A DNA stretch of 64,000 nucleotides, taken from assembly GCA_910584745.1 (NCBI GenBank), contig CAJUDG010000006.1:165989-229988 (forward strand), written 5' to 3'. Source of the stretch: an uncultured Eubacteriales bacterium (GTDB lineage Bacteria; Bacillota; Clostridia; Oscillospirales; Acutalibacteraceae). A program made the translations under genes and the position numbers. The notes under the pieces were generated by a model that saw nothing but the letters and a program-made list of their open reading frames with translations, was not told the DNA's origin and did no database searches. Positions 8,326 through 17,387 of this stretch are shown in pieces; the first letter of the stretch is position 1; each line of letters begins with the position of its first letter.

Positions 8326-10098
8326 TCAGCGCCCGGCTATCCCGGTGCCGTTAATCAGCTTATCCAGTATCTCGTCAAGGGTGGTCAGCAGGCGGCAGGA
8401 CGCGGAATACGACTTTTGGAACTGCATCATGCTGATGGCCTCGTCGTTAAGGTCCACGCCGGACACGGACTCCCTTCCGAGGTCCAGCTCCTGAGAGGAG
8501 GAGTAGTAGTTGTCAAGTATGCTCATGGTGGTCTTCTTGTCGCCGCCCAGGTTGTTGTTGATGTAGGTCAGCATCCCCTGGAAGCTGCCGCTGAAGAAAA
8601 TACCGTTGTTGGCGGCCGTGCTCCCGGGCCGGGGGTTATGGTTCACATCCAGGATATCTTTAGGACTAAAGTCCTGGTTCGCCTGCATCTGGGCGATAAG
8701 GTGAACGATATTGTCATTGGCCGTCGACAGTCCGTTCTTCTCCGGGTCCCGGGTCTGCATGATATGCGTCTGCTCGTGGGACCAGCCGAAGGATATACTG
8801 ATATTGCTGGCGGTAATGCCGCTGGGGTCATCCCCGTTGCCGTTGTTGCTGAACAGCACACCCGCGCCGTTAATATCCGCGTTAGTAATGGGTTTCCCGT
8901 CCTTATCAGTAGTATTGGCCTCGTTGAATACCTCCGCGAACTTCCTTGCCAGAGCGTCCAGGGTGTTCTGATAGTACCTTATGCCCCGCTTGGTGCTGGC
9001 CCCCGGGTCCTGGTCTATATCGCCCTGGGGAGAATATTCGCCGGTCTTTGTAAGCATCTCCCGCTGGGCCTGTATAACGCCGCCCTTAAGATCCTGGTCC
9101 TTGATGTTATAGATCTCCCCGCCGGGCTTGTTCCTGGCCATCTTCTGGCCCAGATTGTTCTCCAGCACCGAGATCTGCAGGCGCAGATAAGGATCCTCCT
9201 CCCCTGTCCCGGGCTTCATTGGGTCCTCCTGCACCGAGAGCTGGCCGAAGTACACGCCGTCCACCAGCACAGCGTCGCTGTTGCCCTTTAAGGTGATGGT
9301 CAGCTTCTCCACGGTCATGCCTGCGCCGATGGACTCGTCGGAATACTTCACGTCGATGGGGATGAGCTTCGACAGCTCGTCGATAAGCAGGTTGCGCTGG
9401 TCCCTAAGCTCCAGGGCCTGCTGGCCGCGCTCGCCTATCATGCCCTCCTTACGCTCGGCCTCGCTGATGGCTCCGGTGCTTATCTCCGCCTTTTTGATGG
9501 ATTCGTTGAGCTCCCGGATACTCTTGAGTATACTGTTCACCTCGCCCAGCTTCTCCTTGAATTCATTGGTGGTGTTCTTCAGCACCTCGTCCAGTGCGGT
9601 AGCATATGTGTGAAACTTCTGCACAATATCAAGGGCCGCGCCGCGCACGGAACCGTCATAGGCCTTATCCCCGGCGTGCTCGGTGTTCATGACCTGCAAT
9701 TCCTCAAGCAGCCTGTTGAACTGCTGCTCAAGAACGCCGCTGTCCTCCTCACCCTTGCCCACCTCGTCAAAGATGAGAGAGAGCGACTCTAATATGGAAT
9801 ATTTACCCTCATAAAAGCCCACCTGGGCGTTCTCGTTCCTGAACCGTATGTCCAGGTACGGGTCCCTAAGCTGGGACACGCCGGTGGTAAGCGCCCCGGC
9901 GCCCACGCGCACGTCGAACTGTGACGCGTATACGTCCGCGCCGCCTATATACAGGGCCCGCTGGTCCAGGGACTGGCGGGTATAGCCCACGGTGTTGATG
10001 TTTGAAATATTGTTGCCGGTGACCTCCATGGCCTTTGACGAGGCCATAATGCCCAGCCTGGCCATTGTAAAGCCGCTGAACGTGGAAACAGTGCTCAT
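8326..10098 (-). CDS. flgK: Flagellar hook-associated protein FlgK (HAP1)
   Basis: A 590-residue FlgK. The N-terminal signature FSGFTMARLGIMASSKAMEVTGNNISNINTVGYTRQ covers D0; the C-terminal signature ESVSGVDLNDEAISMMQFQKSYSASCRLLTTLDEILDKLI closes the protein. It forms the first hook-filament junction ring and is exported with the chaperone FlgN, encoded just upstream. GGGAGGAC precedes the ATG. The middle contains a Lys/Asp/Asn-rich surface segment, as in other FlgK proteins. About 110 bases separate it from flgN, with no clear terminator in between. Confidence 0.95.
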   Translation of the reverse strand: MSTVSTFSGFTMARLGIMASSKAMEVTGNNISNINTVGYTRQSLDQRALYIGGADVYASQFDVRVGAGALTTGVSQLRDPYLDIRFRNENAQVGFYEGKYSILESLSLIFDEVGKGEEDSGVLEQQFNRLLEELQVMNTEHAGDKAYDGSVRGAALDIVQKFHTYATALDEVLKNTTNEFKEKLGEVNSILKSIRELNESIKKAEISTGAISEAERKEGMIGERGQQALELRDQRNLLIDELSKLIPIDVKYSDESIGAGMTVEKLTITLKGNSDAVLVDGVYFGQLSVQEDPMKPGTGEEDPYLRLQISVLENNLGQKMARNKPGGEIYNIKDQDLKGGVIQAQREMLTKTGEYSPQGDIDQDPGASTKRGIRYYQNTLDALARKFAEVFNEANTTDKDGKPITNADINGAGVLFSNNGNGDDPSGITASNISISFGWSHEQTHIMQTRDPEKNGLSTANDNIVHLIAQMQANQDFSPKDILDVNHNPRPGSTAANNGIFFSGSFQGMLTYINNNLGGDKKTTMSILDNYYSSSQELDLGRESVSGVDLNDEAISMMQFQKSYSASCRLLTTLDEILDKLINGTGIAGR

Positions 10099-10207
10099 AG
10101 CTATCGTCCTCCCTTACACTGGGGTATCGTTTTGGTACAGAGACTAAACCTCAATAAGGCGCGGCTTTTCCTTTGCCCGCACCATTCAAACCGGACCGCT
10201 CCGCGCC

Positions 10208-10663
10208 CTAGGCGCGGAAGTCCGTCTTCATTCTCGGCGGCGGCTCCTCATTATCCTTCCGGGGCGCCGGCTGGTTCTCCGGGAGCATCCGCTCTATGTC
10301 GTGCAGCGCGATCTCCATAGTGACCCGCGCGGCCTCCGATGCGCTGCGGAAAACGGTATAGCGGTTCTGCACCTGCTCCGCCGTCTTCCTGGCCCGGTCA
10401 AAGAGCTCCGGCGGATAGTTCTCCGCAAGCTTTGACAGGGGCACGCCCTGAAGGCCCATTTCCGCGAGCATCTTGTCGCGCTTGATATCCATGCCCCGAA
10501 GGGTCATGCTGAAGGCCTGTTCCTTCTTCATCAGGCTCTCGACCGTGACAAGATCGCCGGCGCGGGCCGCTTTATTCTTCGCCTTGGTGACCTCGGCCAT
10601 CTGTTCAAGGGTATCGGCCAGACCCTCAAGATACTGCAGGTAGTCCTCATAAACCTGGCTCAA
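10208..10663 (-). CDS. flgN: FlgN-family flagellar chaperone
   Basis: A 151-residue, mostly helical protein placed directly between flgM and flgK, as flgN is in Bacillus. FlgN binds the C-termini of FlgK and FlgL and brings them to the export apparatus. The visible pattern (EDYLQYLEGLADTLEQMAEV, KAARAGDLVTVESLMKKEQAF, then MLAEMGLQGVPLSKL) fits the FlgN family: a long N-terminal hairpin and an LGL/P turn. The Pro/Arg/Glu-rich tail is probably disordered. The start follows flgM by only two bases. Confidence 0.85.
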   Translation of the reverse strand: MSQVYEDYLQYLEGLADTLEQMAEVTKAKNKAARAGDLVTVESLMKKEQAFSMTLRGMDIKRDKMLAEMGLQGVPLSKLAENYPPELFDRARKTAEQVQNRYTVFRSASEAARVTMEIALHDIERMLPENQPAPRKDNEEPPPRMKTDFRA

Positions 10664-10665
10664 GC

Positions 10666-10974
10666 TCAGACCTCCCCCAGCAGCAGGAGCTTTTTGGCTA
10701 TGCTCCTTGCGTCCACCTGATACTGGCCGCTCTGCACCTCCTGGCGCAGGGCGTTCAGAGTGCCGGTGGTGGTGGCTGTGCGCACCTCCTGAGAGAGCTT
10801 CCCCTGCAGCTCCATCTTCACGGGGTCCTCGCCCTCCCGGGAGGACAGGGTCACCTGGTCAAACTTCTCGGCAGAGGGGCCGGGCCTGACCGGGCTGCCG
10901 CCATAGCTGCGGGGCTTGCTGACCCTCATGGAACCGGCAGGATTGACGGGGTTGATATTGGACATATTGATCAT
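10666..10974 (-). CDS. flgM: Anti-sigma-28 factor FlgM
   Basis: A 102-residue protein with the FlgM layout: a disordered N-terminus containing PVRPGPSAEKFDQVTLSS, followed by a helical sigma-binding half (ELQGKLSQEVRTAT, NALRQEVQSGQYQVDARSIAKKLL). FlgM holds sigma-28 (SigD) inactive until the hook is finished and FlgM is exported. It is the first gene of the flgM-flgN-flgK-flgL block; a possible sigma-28 promoter and a long hairpin lie just upstream. Confidence 0.93.
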   Translation of the reverse strand: MINMSNINPVNPAGSMRVSKPRSYGGSPVRPGPSAEKFDQVTLSSREGEDPVKMELQGKLSQEVRTATTTGTLNALRQEVQSGQYQVDARSIAKKLLLLGEV

Positions 10975-11025
10975 TTGACATCCCTCTTTTCTGGTTGGGG
11001 GTATGGTTTTCGATTCCTCTAAATA

Positions 11026-11071
11026 AAATATCGGATGAGCCCCGGAAAAATTAAGGGGTCATCCGATATTT
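11026..11071 (-). terminator. Long hairpin between cheB and flgM
   Basis: Thirteen-base perfect arms (AAATATCGGATGA / TCATCCGATATTT) with an inner CCCC/GGGG pairing and an A/T-rich loop. On the minus strand it follows cheB by about 55 bases and is trailed by a T-rich ATTTTATTT, so it can act as a weak terminator of the chemotaxis operon. Confidence 0.55.
11028..11054 (-). promoter_or_regulatory. Possible sigma-28 (SigD) promoter for flgM
   Basis: On the minus strand, TTAA, 15 bases, then TCCGATAT. The SigD consensus is TAAA-N15-GCCGATAT, so seven of eight -10 bases and three of four -35 bases (in close register) agree. It lies 54 bases before the flgM start. The -10 is part of the hairpin arm described separately. 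Confidence 0.4.
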
Positions 11072-11128
11072 CTTGAATTTTATTTGCTCTATATATTGTG
11101 TGGCGGCCGTTTCGGCCCCCATTCCGGC

Positions 11129-12175
11129 TTACTTTCCGGCCTGAAGGCTGCGAAGCAGCACGCTTGCCACACGCTCTATGCTGGCCTGCTCGCAGACCGC
11201 GCCCTTTTCATAGGCCACGCCGGGCATACCGTACACAACGCAGGATTCCTTATCCTGGCCGATGGTATAGGCGCCCCTGCGCCGCATACGAAGGAGCCCC
11301 TCGGCCCCGTCGGCGCCCATGCCCGTGAGGATTATGCCCATCATCTTGCAGTGCACGTTCTCCGCCATGGACATAAACAGCGCATCCACCGACGGCCTGT
11401 GGCCGCTTACCTTCTCCCCCGGCGTGCATGAGACGTAATATTCCCCGGCGGGGTTGCGGTTTATCCGGCACTGCAGGTCGGCCGGGGCCACCAGGGCCAG
11501 GCCCTTCCGCAGCTTGTCGCCGTTCACGGCCTCCCGCACCTCCATCTGGCACAGGCGGTCCAGGCGCTCGGCGTACATCTTTGTGAACCCGGGCGGCATA
11601 TGCTGCACTATCACCATGGCCGGGATGTCCGCGGGCAGGCGCTTCATCACCTCAAGGGTGGCCTCCGTGCCGCCGGTGGACGCTCCAAGGCCGATTATGT
11701 ACTGCTGGGACCCCCTTATGGGCCCCACCGTCGACGGTACGGGCAGCTCCGGCACGGCCACAGGCCCCGTCTTTGCCGGCCGGCGCACCTTGGCGTGGGA
11801 GGCCTCTATGACCGCCTCGGTAAGCGAACGCACGAACTCGTCGCGGCTCTGCACACCGTCGGGCTTTCGCACGAAGCCCACCGCCCCCGCGTGCAGCGCG
11901 TCGAAGACCCTGAGGTTCAGCGACGACGCCAGCACCACCGGCAGCGGATGCAGGGGCAGTATCTTCTTTAAAAATTCGATGCCCGTCATACCCGGCATCT
12001 GCACGTCGCAGGTCATTACGTCCGGGTTCAGGGACTTGAGCTTGTTCTCCGCGTCTATGGCGTTGATGGCGTACCCCGCCACCTCGATGCGCGGATCCCT
12101 TGAAAGGCCCTCCATAATGATCTTCCTGGCAATGATGGAGTCGTCCACCACCAGGACCCTTATCTTGTTTGCCAA
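11129..12175 (-). CDS. cheB: Chemotaxis response regulator methylesterase CheB
   Basis: A 348-residue CheB. The receiver domain (residues 5-120) has the acidic pair D11-D12 and the phospho-acceptor D57 in MTCDVQMPGMTG. The C-terminal methylesterase domain (about 160-345) has the catalytic serine in GLGASTGGTEA, histidine in VQHMPPGFT and aspartate in TGMGADGAEG. It removes methyl groups from chemoreceptor glutamates. The start is taken as TTG 12175, eight bases after AGGGGGG; an upstream in-frame ATG would overlap cheR and lacks a site. The linker after the receiver is Pro-rich. It ends the cheA-cheW-cheR-cheB transcript. Confidence 0.94.
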   Translation of the reverse strand: MANKIRVLVVDDSIIARKIIMEGLSRDPRIEVAGYAINAIDAENKLKSLNPDVMTCDVQMPGMTGIEFLKKILPLHPLPVVLASSLNLRVFDALHAGAVGFVRKPDGVQSRDEFVRSLTEAVIEASHAKVRRPAKTGPVAVPELPVPSTVGPIRGSQQYIIGLGASTGGTEATLEVMKRLPADIPAMVIVQHMPPGFTKMYAERLDRLCQMEVREAVNGDKLRKGLALVAPADLQCRINRNPAGEYYVSCTPGEKVSGHRPSVDALFMSMAENVHCKMMGIILTGMGADGAEGLLRMRRRGAYTIGQDKESCVVYGMPGVAYEKGAVCEQASIERVASVLLRSLQAGK

Positions 12176-12218
12176 CTTCTTTCCCCCCTGTGATTCATGG
12201 AAAATCGCGCCCGGTCCT

Positions 12219-13061
12219 TCAGCGCTTCTGGAATATAGAGGTGGCCACCCGGGCATAGGGCGTGTCGGGCGGCAGGTTCTCTGCCTTGCTGATGATCAGA
12301 TACCCCCCGGGCACAGTGGCGTCGAACATCCTGCGCGCAAGGGCCGACTTTGTGGGCTGGTCGAAATAGATCATCACGTTGCGGCAGAATATCACGTCGA
12401 ACTTCCTTTTAAAGTGTATGGGGTCCATCAGGTTGAACTGCTTGAAGATGACGTTCTGCTTTATCTTGGGCGCCACCTCGAACATCTTGCCCCCGGCGGG
12501 CTTGAAATAGTTCTTCTTCCAGTGGGGCGGGATGGTGTCGGGCAGCTCGTATATCCCCTTCTTGGCCTTGTTCAGAGCGTCCATGGAGATGTCAGAGGCC
12601 AGCATCCTGGTGTCCCAGGCCGAGGCCTGGCCCCCAAGATAGTCCATCATATACATGGACACGTTATAGGGCTCCTCTCCCGACGAGCAGGCCGCGCTCC
12701 AGATGGACAGGCACTTGTCCCTCTGGTGCCTTCTGACTATGTCCGGCAGAATGGTCTTCGTAAAGTAGTCGAAGGATTCCACCTCGCGCATAAAATAGGT
12801 ATAGTTGGTGGTAAGCTTTGAGAGCAGCTGGTTTATGTCGTCCCCAGAGCCCTTTTTCAGCAGATAGTCCACATACTCGGTGAAGCTCTTATACCCCATG
12901 TTCTTCACCGTGCTTGAAAGCCGGCTTGTGACAAGCTGGCGCTTCTGGTGCAGGTCTATGCCGTATTTGCTCTGAACAAAGCTTACAAGGCGGTTAAAAT
13001 CTTTGTCCGTGATCACCATGGAGGTCTGGGCGGCCGCGGACGTGTTCTTACTGGTGTCCAT
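12219..13061 (-). CDS. cheR: Chemoreceptor methyltransferase CheR
   Basis: A 280-residue CheR that methylates receptor glutamates with S-adenosylmethionine. The N-terminal helical domain (about 18-95) is followed by TTNYTYFMREVESFDYF, the SAM-binding loop WSAACSSGEEPY, LASDIS, and the FDVIFCRNVMIYFD strand typical of CheR. The start overlaps the end of cheW by 14 bases. Position between cheW and cheB supports a standard adaptation pair for the receptor array. Confidence 0.95.
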   Translation of the reverse strand: MDTSKNTSAAAQTSMVITDKDFNRLVSFVQSKYGIDLHQKRQLVTSRLSSTVKNMGYKSFTEYVDYLLKKGSGDDINQLLSKLTTNYTYFMREVESFDYFTKTILPDIVRRHQRDKCLSIWSAACSSGEEPYNVSMYMMDYLGGQASAWDTRMLASDISMDALNKAKKGIYELPDTIPPHWKKNYFKPAGGKMFEVAPKIKQNVIFKQFNLMDPIHFKRKFDVIFCRNVMIYFDQPTKSALARRMFDATVPGGYLIISKAENLPPDTPYARVATSIFQKR

Positions 13062-13545
13062 ACAGCAGCTGGGTGCAGTCCAACACCATAAGCGTCTTTT
13101 TGCCGCCGGGCAGGCTGTACATGCCCGTCACCATTTTCTGGGCGGCCATATCGCTCTGATGGGGCACGGGCAGAATCTGGTTTTTCTGGATGTCCACCGT
13201 CTGGTCCACCTCGTCCACCATAATTCCGATCTGGGTTCCCTCCATATCCAGTATCACCGTGCAGAACTTATCCTCCGGCACACAGTTCGTCATCAGCCTG
13301 AAATCCACAATGGGCACGATGCCGCCGCGCAGGTTCATGACCCCCCTGATGTCCGGGGGCAGCATGGGCAGCCAAGTGATGGAGGTCTCCCACTGGGTAA
13401 GCATCTCCTTCACATATTTGGTGTCCACGCCGTAGTAAATACCGCCGGAGAGGAAGATCAGATACTTGTCAGTTTCGACCTCAACGGCGTCCTCGCCCGG
13501 GGTCAGCACTGCTGTATCTATTGTCATTTCAGTCATATTCTCCAT
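13048..13545 (-). CDS. cheW: Chemotaxis coupling protein CheW
   Basis: A 165-residue CheW: YLIFLSGGIYYGVDTKYVKEML, then the conserved LPMLPPDIRGVMNLRGGIVPIVDFR, and IGIMVDEVDQTVDI in the second subdomain. It links receptors to CheA. I start at ATG 13545 (MENMTEM) behind AGGAAAGG rather than the in-frame start 14 codons earlier, which has no ribosome-binding site. It sits between cheA and cheR and overlaps cheR. Confidence 0.94.
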   Translation of the reverse strand: MENMTEMTIDTAVLTPGEDAVEVETDKYLIFLSGGIYYGVDTKYVKEMLTQWETSITWLPMLPPDIRGVMNLRGGIVPIVDFRLMTNCVPEDKFCTVILDMEGTQIGIMVDEVDQTVDIQKNQILPVPHQSDMAAQKMVTGMYSLPGGKKTLMVLDCTQLLYGHQ

Positions 13546-13638
13546 ACAGCGCAAATCCTTTCCTGTTGCTTTTATATCTTGCTGCAATTCATACCGATAT
13601 TATATCAAAAGCTCTCCGAGTTTGCAAGCCCCAAGTCC

Positions 13639-15726
13639 TCAGCCCGCCTGGGACGCGGTGTAGATGCTGGCCACGTCCAGGATGATGCTGATGTCGCCGT
13701 TGCCAAGGATGGTGCAGCCCGTAACGCCGTAGTTCCTAATGCCATAGTTGTTCACATAGTCCGGAAGGGGCTTCACCACCACCTGCTGCTCGCCGATGAG
13801 CTTGTCAACGAACAGGCAGAAGGAGTTGTCGCCCGACTCCACCCAAAGGATGATGCCGTCGCCTATCTCGTCCTTGCCGCTCTCCATCTGGTAGAATTCC
13901 TTGGCCCGCACCACCGAGTAGAAGTTGTCCATGACCCGGAGCATCTCGCCCTTGGTGGCGTCATGTATGACCTCGCCGCTCTCCACCTTCACTATGGAGC
14001 GGATATTGTTGATGGGCACCGTGAACACCGAATCGCCCACAGACACCTCCATGCCGTCCATTATGGCCATGGTCAGCGGTATCTTCAATGTAGTGGTCAT
14101 GCCGAAGCCCTTTTCGGAGGTTATGCTCACCGTGCCGCCCACGCTCTCCACGTTGGACTTCACCACGTCCATGCCAACGCCGCGCCCGGAATACTCCGTG
14201 ACCTCGGTGTTGGTGGAGAAGCCGGGCATCAAAAGGAAGTTCAGTATGTCCTTGTGTGAATACTCTACGCCCGGCATCGCCAGCCCCTGGCGCATGGCCT
14301 TGCCCAAAATCGCGTCGTCGTCGGCCCCCTGGCCGTCGTCTATTACCTCTATAATGACCTCGCTGCCGGTGTGGCGGGCGGAAAGGGTTATCCTGCCCAC
14401 GGGGTCCTTGCCGGCGTTTATGCGGTCCTGTGCGTTCTCCTCGATGCCGTGGTCCATGGAGTTGCGGACGATGTGCATCAGCGGGTCGCCGATGCTGTCG
14501 ACGATGGTCTTGTCTATCTCGGTCTCCTCGCCCTCAAGGACCAGGTTGACCTCCTTGCCCAGCTTCTTGCTCATGTCGCGGACTATCCTGCGCATCTTCT
14601 GGAAGGTGGCCGAGACCGACACCATCCTAAGGGACATGGACACGTCCTGCAGCTGGTCGGTAAGGGACCTGAGCTGCCTTGCGGCGCTGGTGAAGTTATC
14701 GAGCTTCAGACCCTCAAGGTCCGGAGAGGCTGTGACCATGGACTCGGTGATGACTATCTCGCCCACCACCGCGTTCAGCTCGTCCAGCTTTGAGAGGTTC
14801 ACGCTGATAAGGCTCTCCTTCTGGTTCTTATTGCTGTTATTGTTATTGCCCTGCTGGGCGGCGGCCTGCTGGGGCGCGGCGGGGGCGCTCTGCTGGGCGG
14901 CGACCTGCTGGGGCGCGGGCTCGGCGGGCTTCGGGGCCGGGGCCTCCTGGACCTCGGGCTCCTCATACTCGAACAGGTTATAGTGGCCTATGGAGCCCGC
15001 GTCCTTCACAACGGCCAGGGCCCTCTGCCTGAACTCGTCGGTAAGGAAGCGCAGCGAGAAGCCCTCGTCCACCACCACGGCGGCGGTCTCGGCGTTGCTG
15101 TCCACGTCCGCGGGGTAGTAGTCAAAGTTCTCCTCCCCGTCCACCGCGTCCTTCACGGCGCTTGCCAGCATGAACGCCCTGAGGTTCTCCATGCCGGCCC
15201 CCTCGTCGAAGAAGACCTGTATGCCGAATGGGAACTGGCTGCTGGTCCGGCCGCCGGTGCCCGCGTCGCCGGAGGCCTCCTCCGGGGCGGCCTCCTCTTG
15301 GGCTGGCTCCTCCTCGCCGGACTTGCCCTGAATTTTATTTGAGAAGCTATTAATATTCGCCATTATGTTGTCGATATCATCTGTGAGGCTGTCTCCGTTC
15401 TCCAGCTTTTCCACCTCGGCCTTGAAATAGTCGATGGCCTGGAAGATAAGGTCGAAGAGCTCGGGCCTCAGGTCCTCGGCCACGGCCTCCATGCCCTGGT
15501 CGCGGATTATAAAGAACATGTCCTCAATGCGGTGGGCGACCGTCATAAGGTTGTCGAACTCCATCATTGCCGAGGAGCCCTTTATGGTGTGCATGATACG
15601 GAATATCTCGTTCACATCCTCCTGGGAGAAGGTCTTGCGATCCTCGGCTCCCAGCACCATCTCGTCAAGTGATTCCAAAAGCGTGTTCATCTCATAGAGA
15701 TAGGCTTCCATCATATCGTTGGCCAT
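13639..15726 (-). CDS. cheA: Chemotaxis histidine kinase CheA
   Basis: A 695-residue CheA. P1 carries the phospho-acceptor H46 in FRIMHTIKGSSAMMEF. A P2-like domain lies near 165-255, then a Gln/Ala/Pro-rich linker, P3 dimerisation helices (from ISVNLSKLDELNAVVGEIV), the P4 ATPase with N-box HIVRNSMDHGIE and VIDDGQGAD, and the CheW-like P5 to the end. It autophosphorylates and passes phosphate to CheB and to CheY, which is not in this window. AAAGGTGG precedes the ATG. It is the first gene of the che operon, with a sigma-A promoter about 60 bases upstream. Confidence 0.96.
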   Translation of the reverse strand: MANDMMEAYLYEMNTLLESLDEMVLGAEDRKTFSQEDVNEIFRIMHTIKGSSAMMEFDNLMTVAHRIEDMFFIIRDQGMEAVAEDLRPELFDLIFQAIDYFKAEVEKLENGDSLTDDIDNIMANINSFSNKIQGKSGEEEPAQEEAAPEEASGDAGTGGRTSSQFPFGIQVFFDEGAGMENLRAFMLASAVKDAVDGEENFDYYPADVDSNAETAAVVVDEGFSLRFLTDEFRQRALAVVKDAGSIGHYNLFEYEEPEVQEAPAPKPAEPAPQQVAAQQSAPAAPQQAAAQQGNNNNSNKNQKESLISVNLSKLDELNAVVGEIVITESMVTASPDLEGLKLDNFTSAARQLRSLTDQLQDVSMSLRMVSVSATFQKMRRIVRDMSKKLGKEVNLVLEGEETEIDKTIVDSIGDPLMHIVRNSMDHGIEENAQDRINAGKDPVGRITLSARHTGSEVIIEVIDDGQGADDDAILGKAMRQGLAMPGVEYSHKDILNFLLMPGFSTNTEVTEYSGRGVGMDVVKSNVESVGGTVSITSEKGFGMTTTLKIPLTMAIMDGMEVSVGDSVFTVPINNIRSIVKVESGEVIHDATKGEMLRVMDNFYSVVRAKEFYQMESGKDEIGDGIILWVESGDNSFCLFVDKLIGEQQVVVKPLPDYVNNYGIRNYGVTGCTILGNGDISIILDVASIYTASQAG

Positions 15727-15782
15727 ACCGTTTCCACCTTTTCTGCATAGATTGCCGGGCGCCTATCTGCCCCAGCCCCTTT

Positions 15783-15812
15783 ATTATAGCACAGGCCCGC
15801 ACAAAAACGCAA
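15783..15812 (-). promoter_or_regulatory. Sigma-A-type promoter for the cheAWRB operon
   Basis: On the minus strand TTGCGT, an 18-base spacer and TATAAT, 57 bases before the cheA start codon. Nothing else is encoded in this gap. Confidence 0.65.
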
Positions 15813-15962
15813 GCCCTCTAGTTAGTATTCGGCTGCCGAGATTAAAAATTAAGAGATGCTTGCGGTTTATTCTTGCCTTTTGGCAGATTTTATTATAGAA
15901 TAGAGTGACAGCCACTAAATATCCCCCGGCTTTTATCTTATAGAATCATAGGAGCAGATGAT

Positions 15963-17387
15963 ATGCCTGAGATTTTGCGACCTACCAACCCCGTCCCGGG
16001 GTATGACAACGTCTCGGGGCGGCAGCCGATAAACCCGCAGGACCCAAATACCAATATACGCAATATCGTGGACCCCAACCGCGTCACCAGGGGCGACCAG
16101 CGCACCGACCAGCAGCAGGCCGGGGACGCGTCCGTTTCCCATAGGGTGCGGTACGAGTCGAATTTCCTCACCTTTTTGCAGCGCATGGCCAACTCCCCGG
16201 ACTCGGCCTCTGCCATGCTGCGCCTTTTGCAGGGCCAGGGGCTGCAGGTCTCGTCGGGCATTACGGCGGGGCTTGCCGAGGAGCTGCAGGCCTTTCTGGA
16301 GATGCTCAAGATGGACGAAGCCCAGCTTGCGAAATTCTTGCAGAACCAGCTGCAGAGCGGCCAGCGCTTCGGCGGGGCCCTGTTCGCCGCCCTTAGAAAC
16401 GCCTTCAACAGCTCACAGTCGGAGATGTTCCGCACGGAGATACTACAGTTTCTGCGCCAGTACAGCGACTGGTCCTCCACCGGGCACCTTGAGAACCGTA
16501 TGCTGCGCACCCTTTACGACATGACCCGGTCCCTGCCCTCCCACTGGTCGAACCAGCTGATGGACATGGCGGCCAAGATGGAGAACGGCATCGCCGCCCA
16601 CGACCGCCAGGGCAACCTGGATCTATTGAGGGGCCAGGTGTTCCCGCTGATCTCGGACTATGTGCGCCGCACCCACGACCACGGCATGGCAAGGGGGCTG
16701 CTCTCCATGCTGACTTTGGACATCGTGCGCTATGAGAACGGTAACGAGAGCTCTCTTATACAGGCTTTCCGGCACCTTGGGAACTACAATATCTTCAAGG
16801 CGGACCTTAACGGCCTGTCGGACTCGGACATACTGCGGCTTCTGACCGATACGGAGTTCAGTAAGGCCTCAAGGTCGGATAATTTCACACAGCGGTTCAT
16901 AGAGCTGGCCCAGCGCTCCCTCCAGGGGGAGGGCGGCACGGCGGCCCAGGACATATTCCGCAGCCTTATGAGCTCCATACTGATAAACGAGAGCGTCTAT
17001 ATGCCCCTTCAGCACATGCTGCTGCCCTTCCAGTGGGAGGATAAGGCGGTGTTCTCGGAGATGTGGGTGGACCCGGACGCCGAGCACTCCGGCGGCCAGG
17101 AGGCCCCGGCGCCCCGGCTGCTGATAAAGATGGACATCGAGGGGGTGGGTCCCTTCGACCTGGTGATAGACGGCGCGGGCGGCAAGACCTCCCTGATGGT
17201 CTCCTGCCCCCAGGAGGTGGCCGCCTTCTCCGGGGACATCAGCCGGGACCTGACGGATATCCTCACAAGGAACGGCCTGTCCCCGGGTGATATCCGGGTG
17301 TCGGCCATGAAGAAGCCCATGAATATTTCCGATGCGTTCCCAAATCTATTTCAAGAGGTGAAAAGCGGTGTCGACGTCAAGGTCTGA
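15963..17387 (+). CDS. FliK/YlqG-like flagellar protein
   Basis: A 474-residue protein. Residues about 1-60 are Pro/Asn/Gln-rich and probably disordered; the middle is helical; the last about 110 residues (RLLIKMDIEGVGPFDLVIDG, CPQEVAAFSGDISRDLTDIL, NGLSPGDIRVSAM) have the strand-helix pattern of the FliK C-terminal domain. In Bacillus the comparable gene ylqG precedes ylqH, a freestanding FlhB C-terminal domain, and the same pair occurs here: the next gene starts inside the last 20 bases of this one. FliK-type proteins sense hook length and switch export specificity through FlhB. AGGAG lies eight bases before the ATG. The FliK link is an inference from context and weak similarity. Confidence 0.6.
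   Translation: MPEILRPTNPVPGYDNVSGRQPINPQDPNTNIRNIVDPNRVTRGDQRTDQQQAGDASVSHRVRYESNFLTFLQRMANSPDSASAMLRLLQGQGLQVSSGITAGLAEELQAFLEMLKMDEAQLAKFLQNQLQSGQRFGGALFAALRNAFNSSQSEMFRTEILQFLRQYSDWSSTGHLENRMLRTLYDMTRSLPSHWSNQLMDMAAKMENGIAAHDRQGNLDLLRGQVFPLISDYVRRTHDHGMARGLLSMLTLDIVRYENGNESSLIQAFRHLGNYNIFKADLNGLSDSDILRLLTDTEFSKASRSDNFTQRFIELAQRSLQGEGGTAAQDIFRSLMSSILINESVYMPLQHMLLPFQWEDKAVFSEMWVDPDAEHSGGQEAPAPRLLIKMDIEGVGPFDLVIDGAGGKTSLMVSCPQEVAAFSGDISRDLTDILTRNGLSPGDIRVSAMKKPMNISDAFPNLFQEVKSGVDVKV

Noticed and set aside
8239..9291. Long open plus-strand frame opposite flgK and flgL
   Set aside because: It is a shadow of two well-recognised minus-strand genes, lacks a ribosome-binding site and has no recognisable protein pattern.
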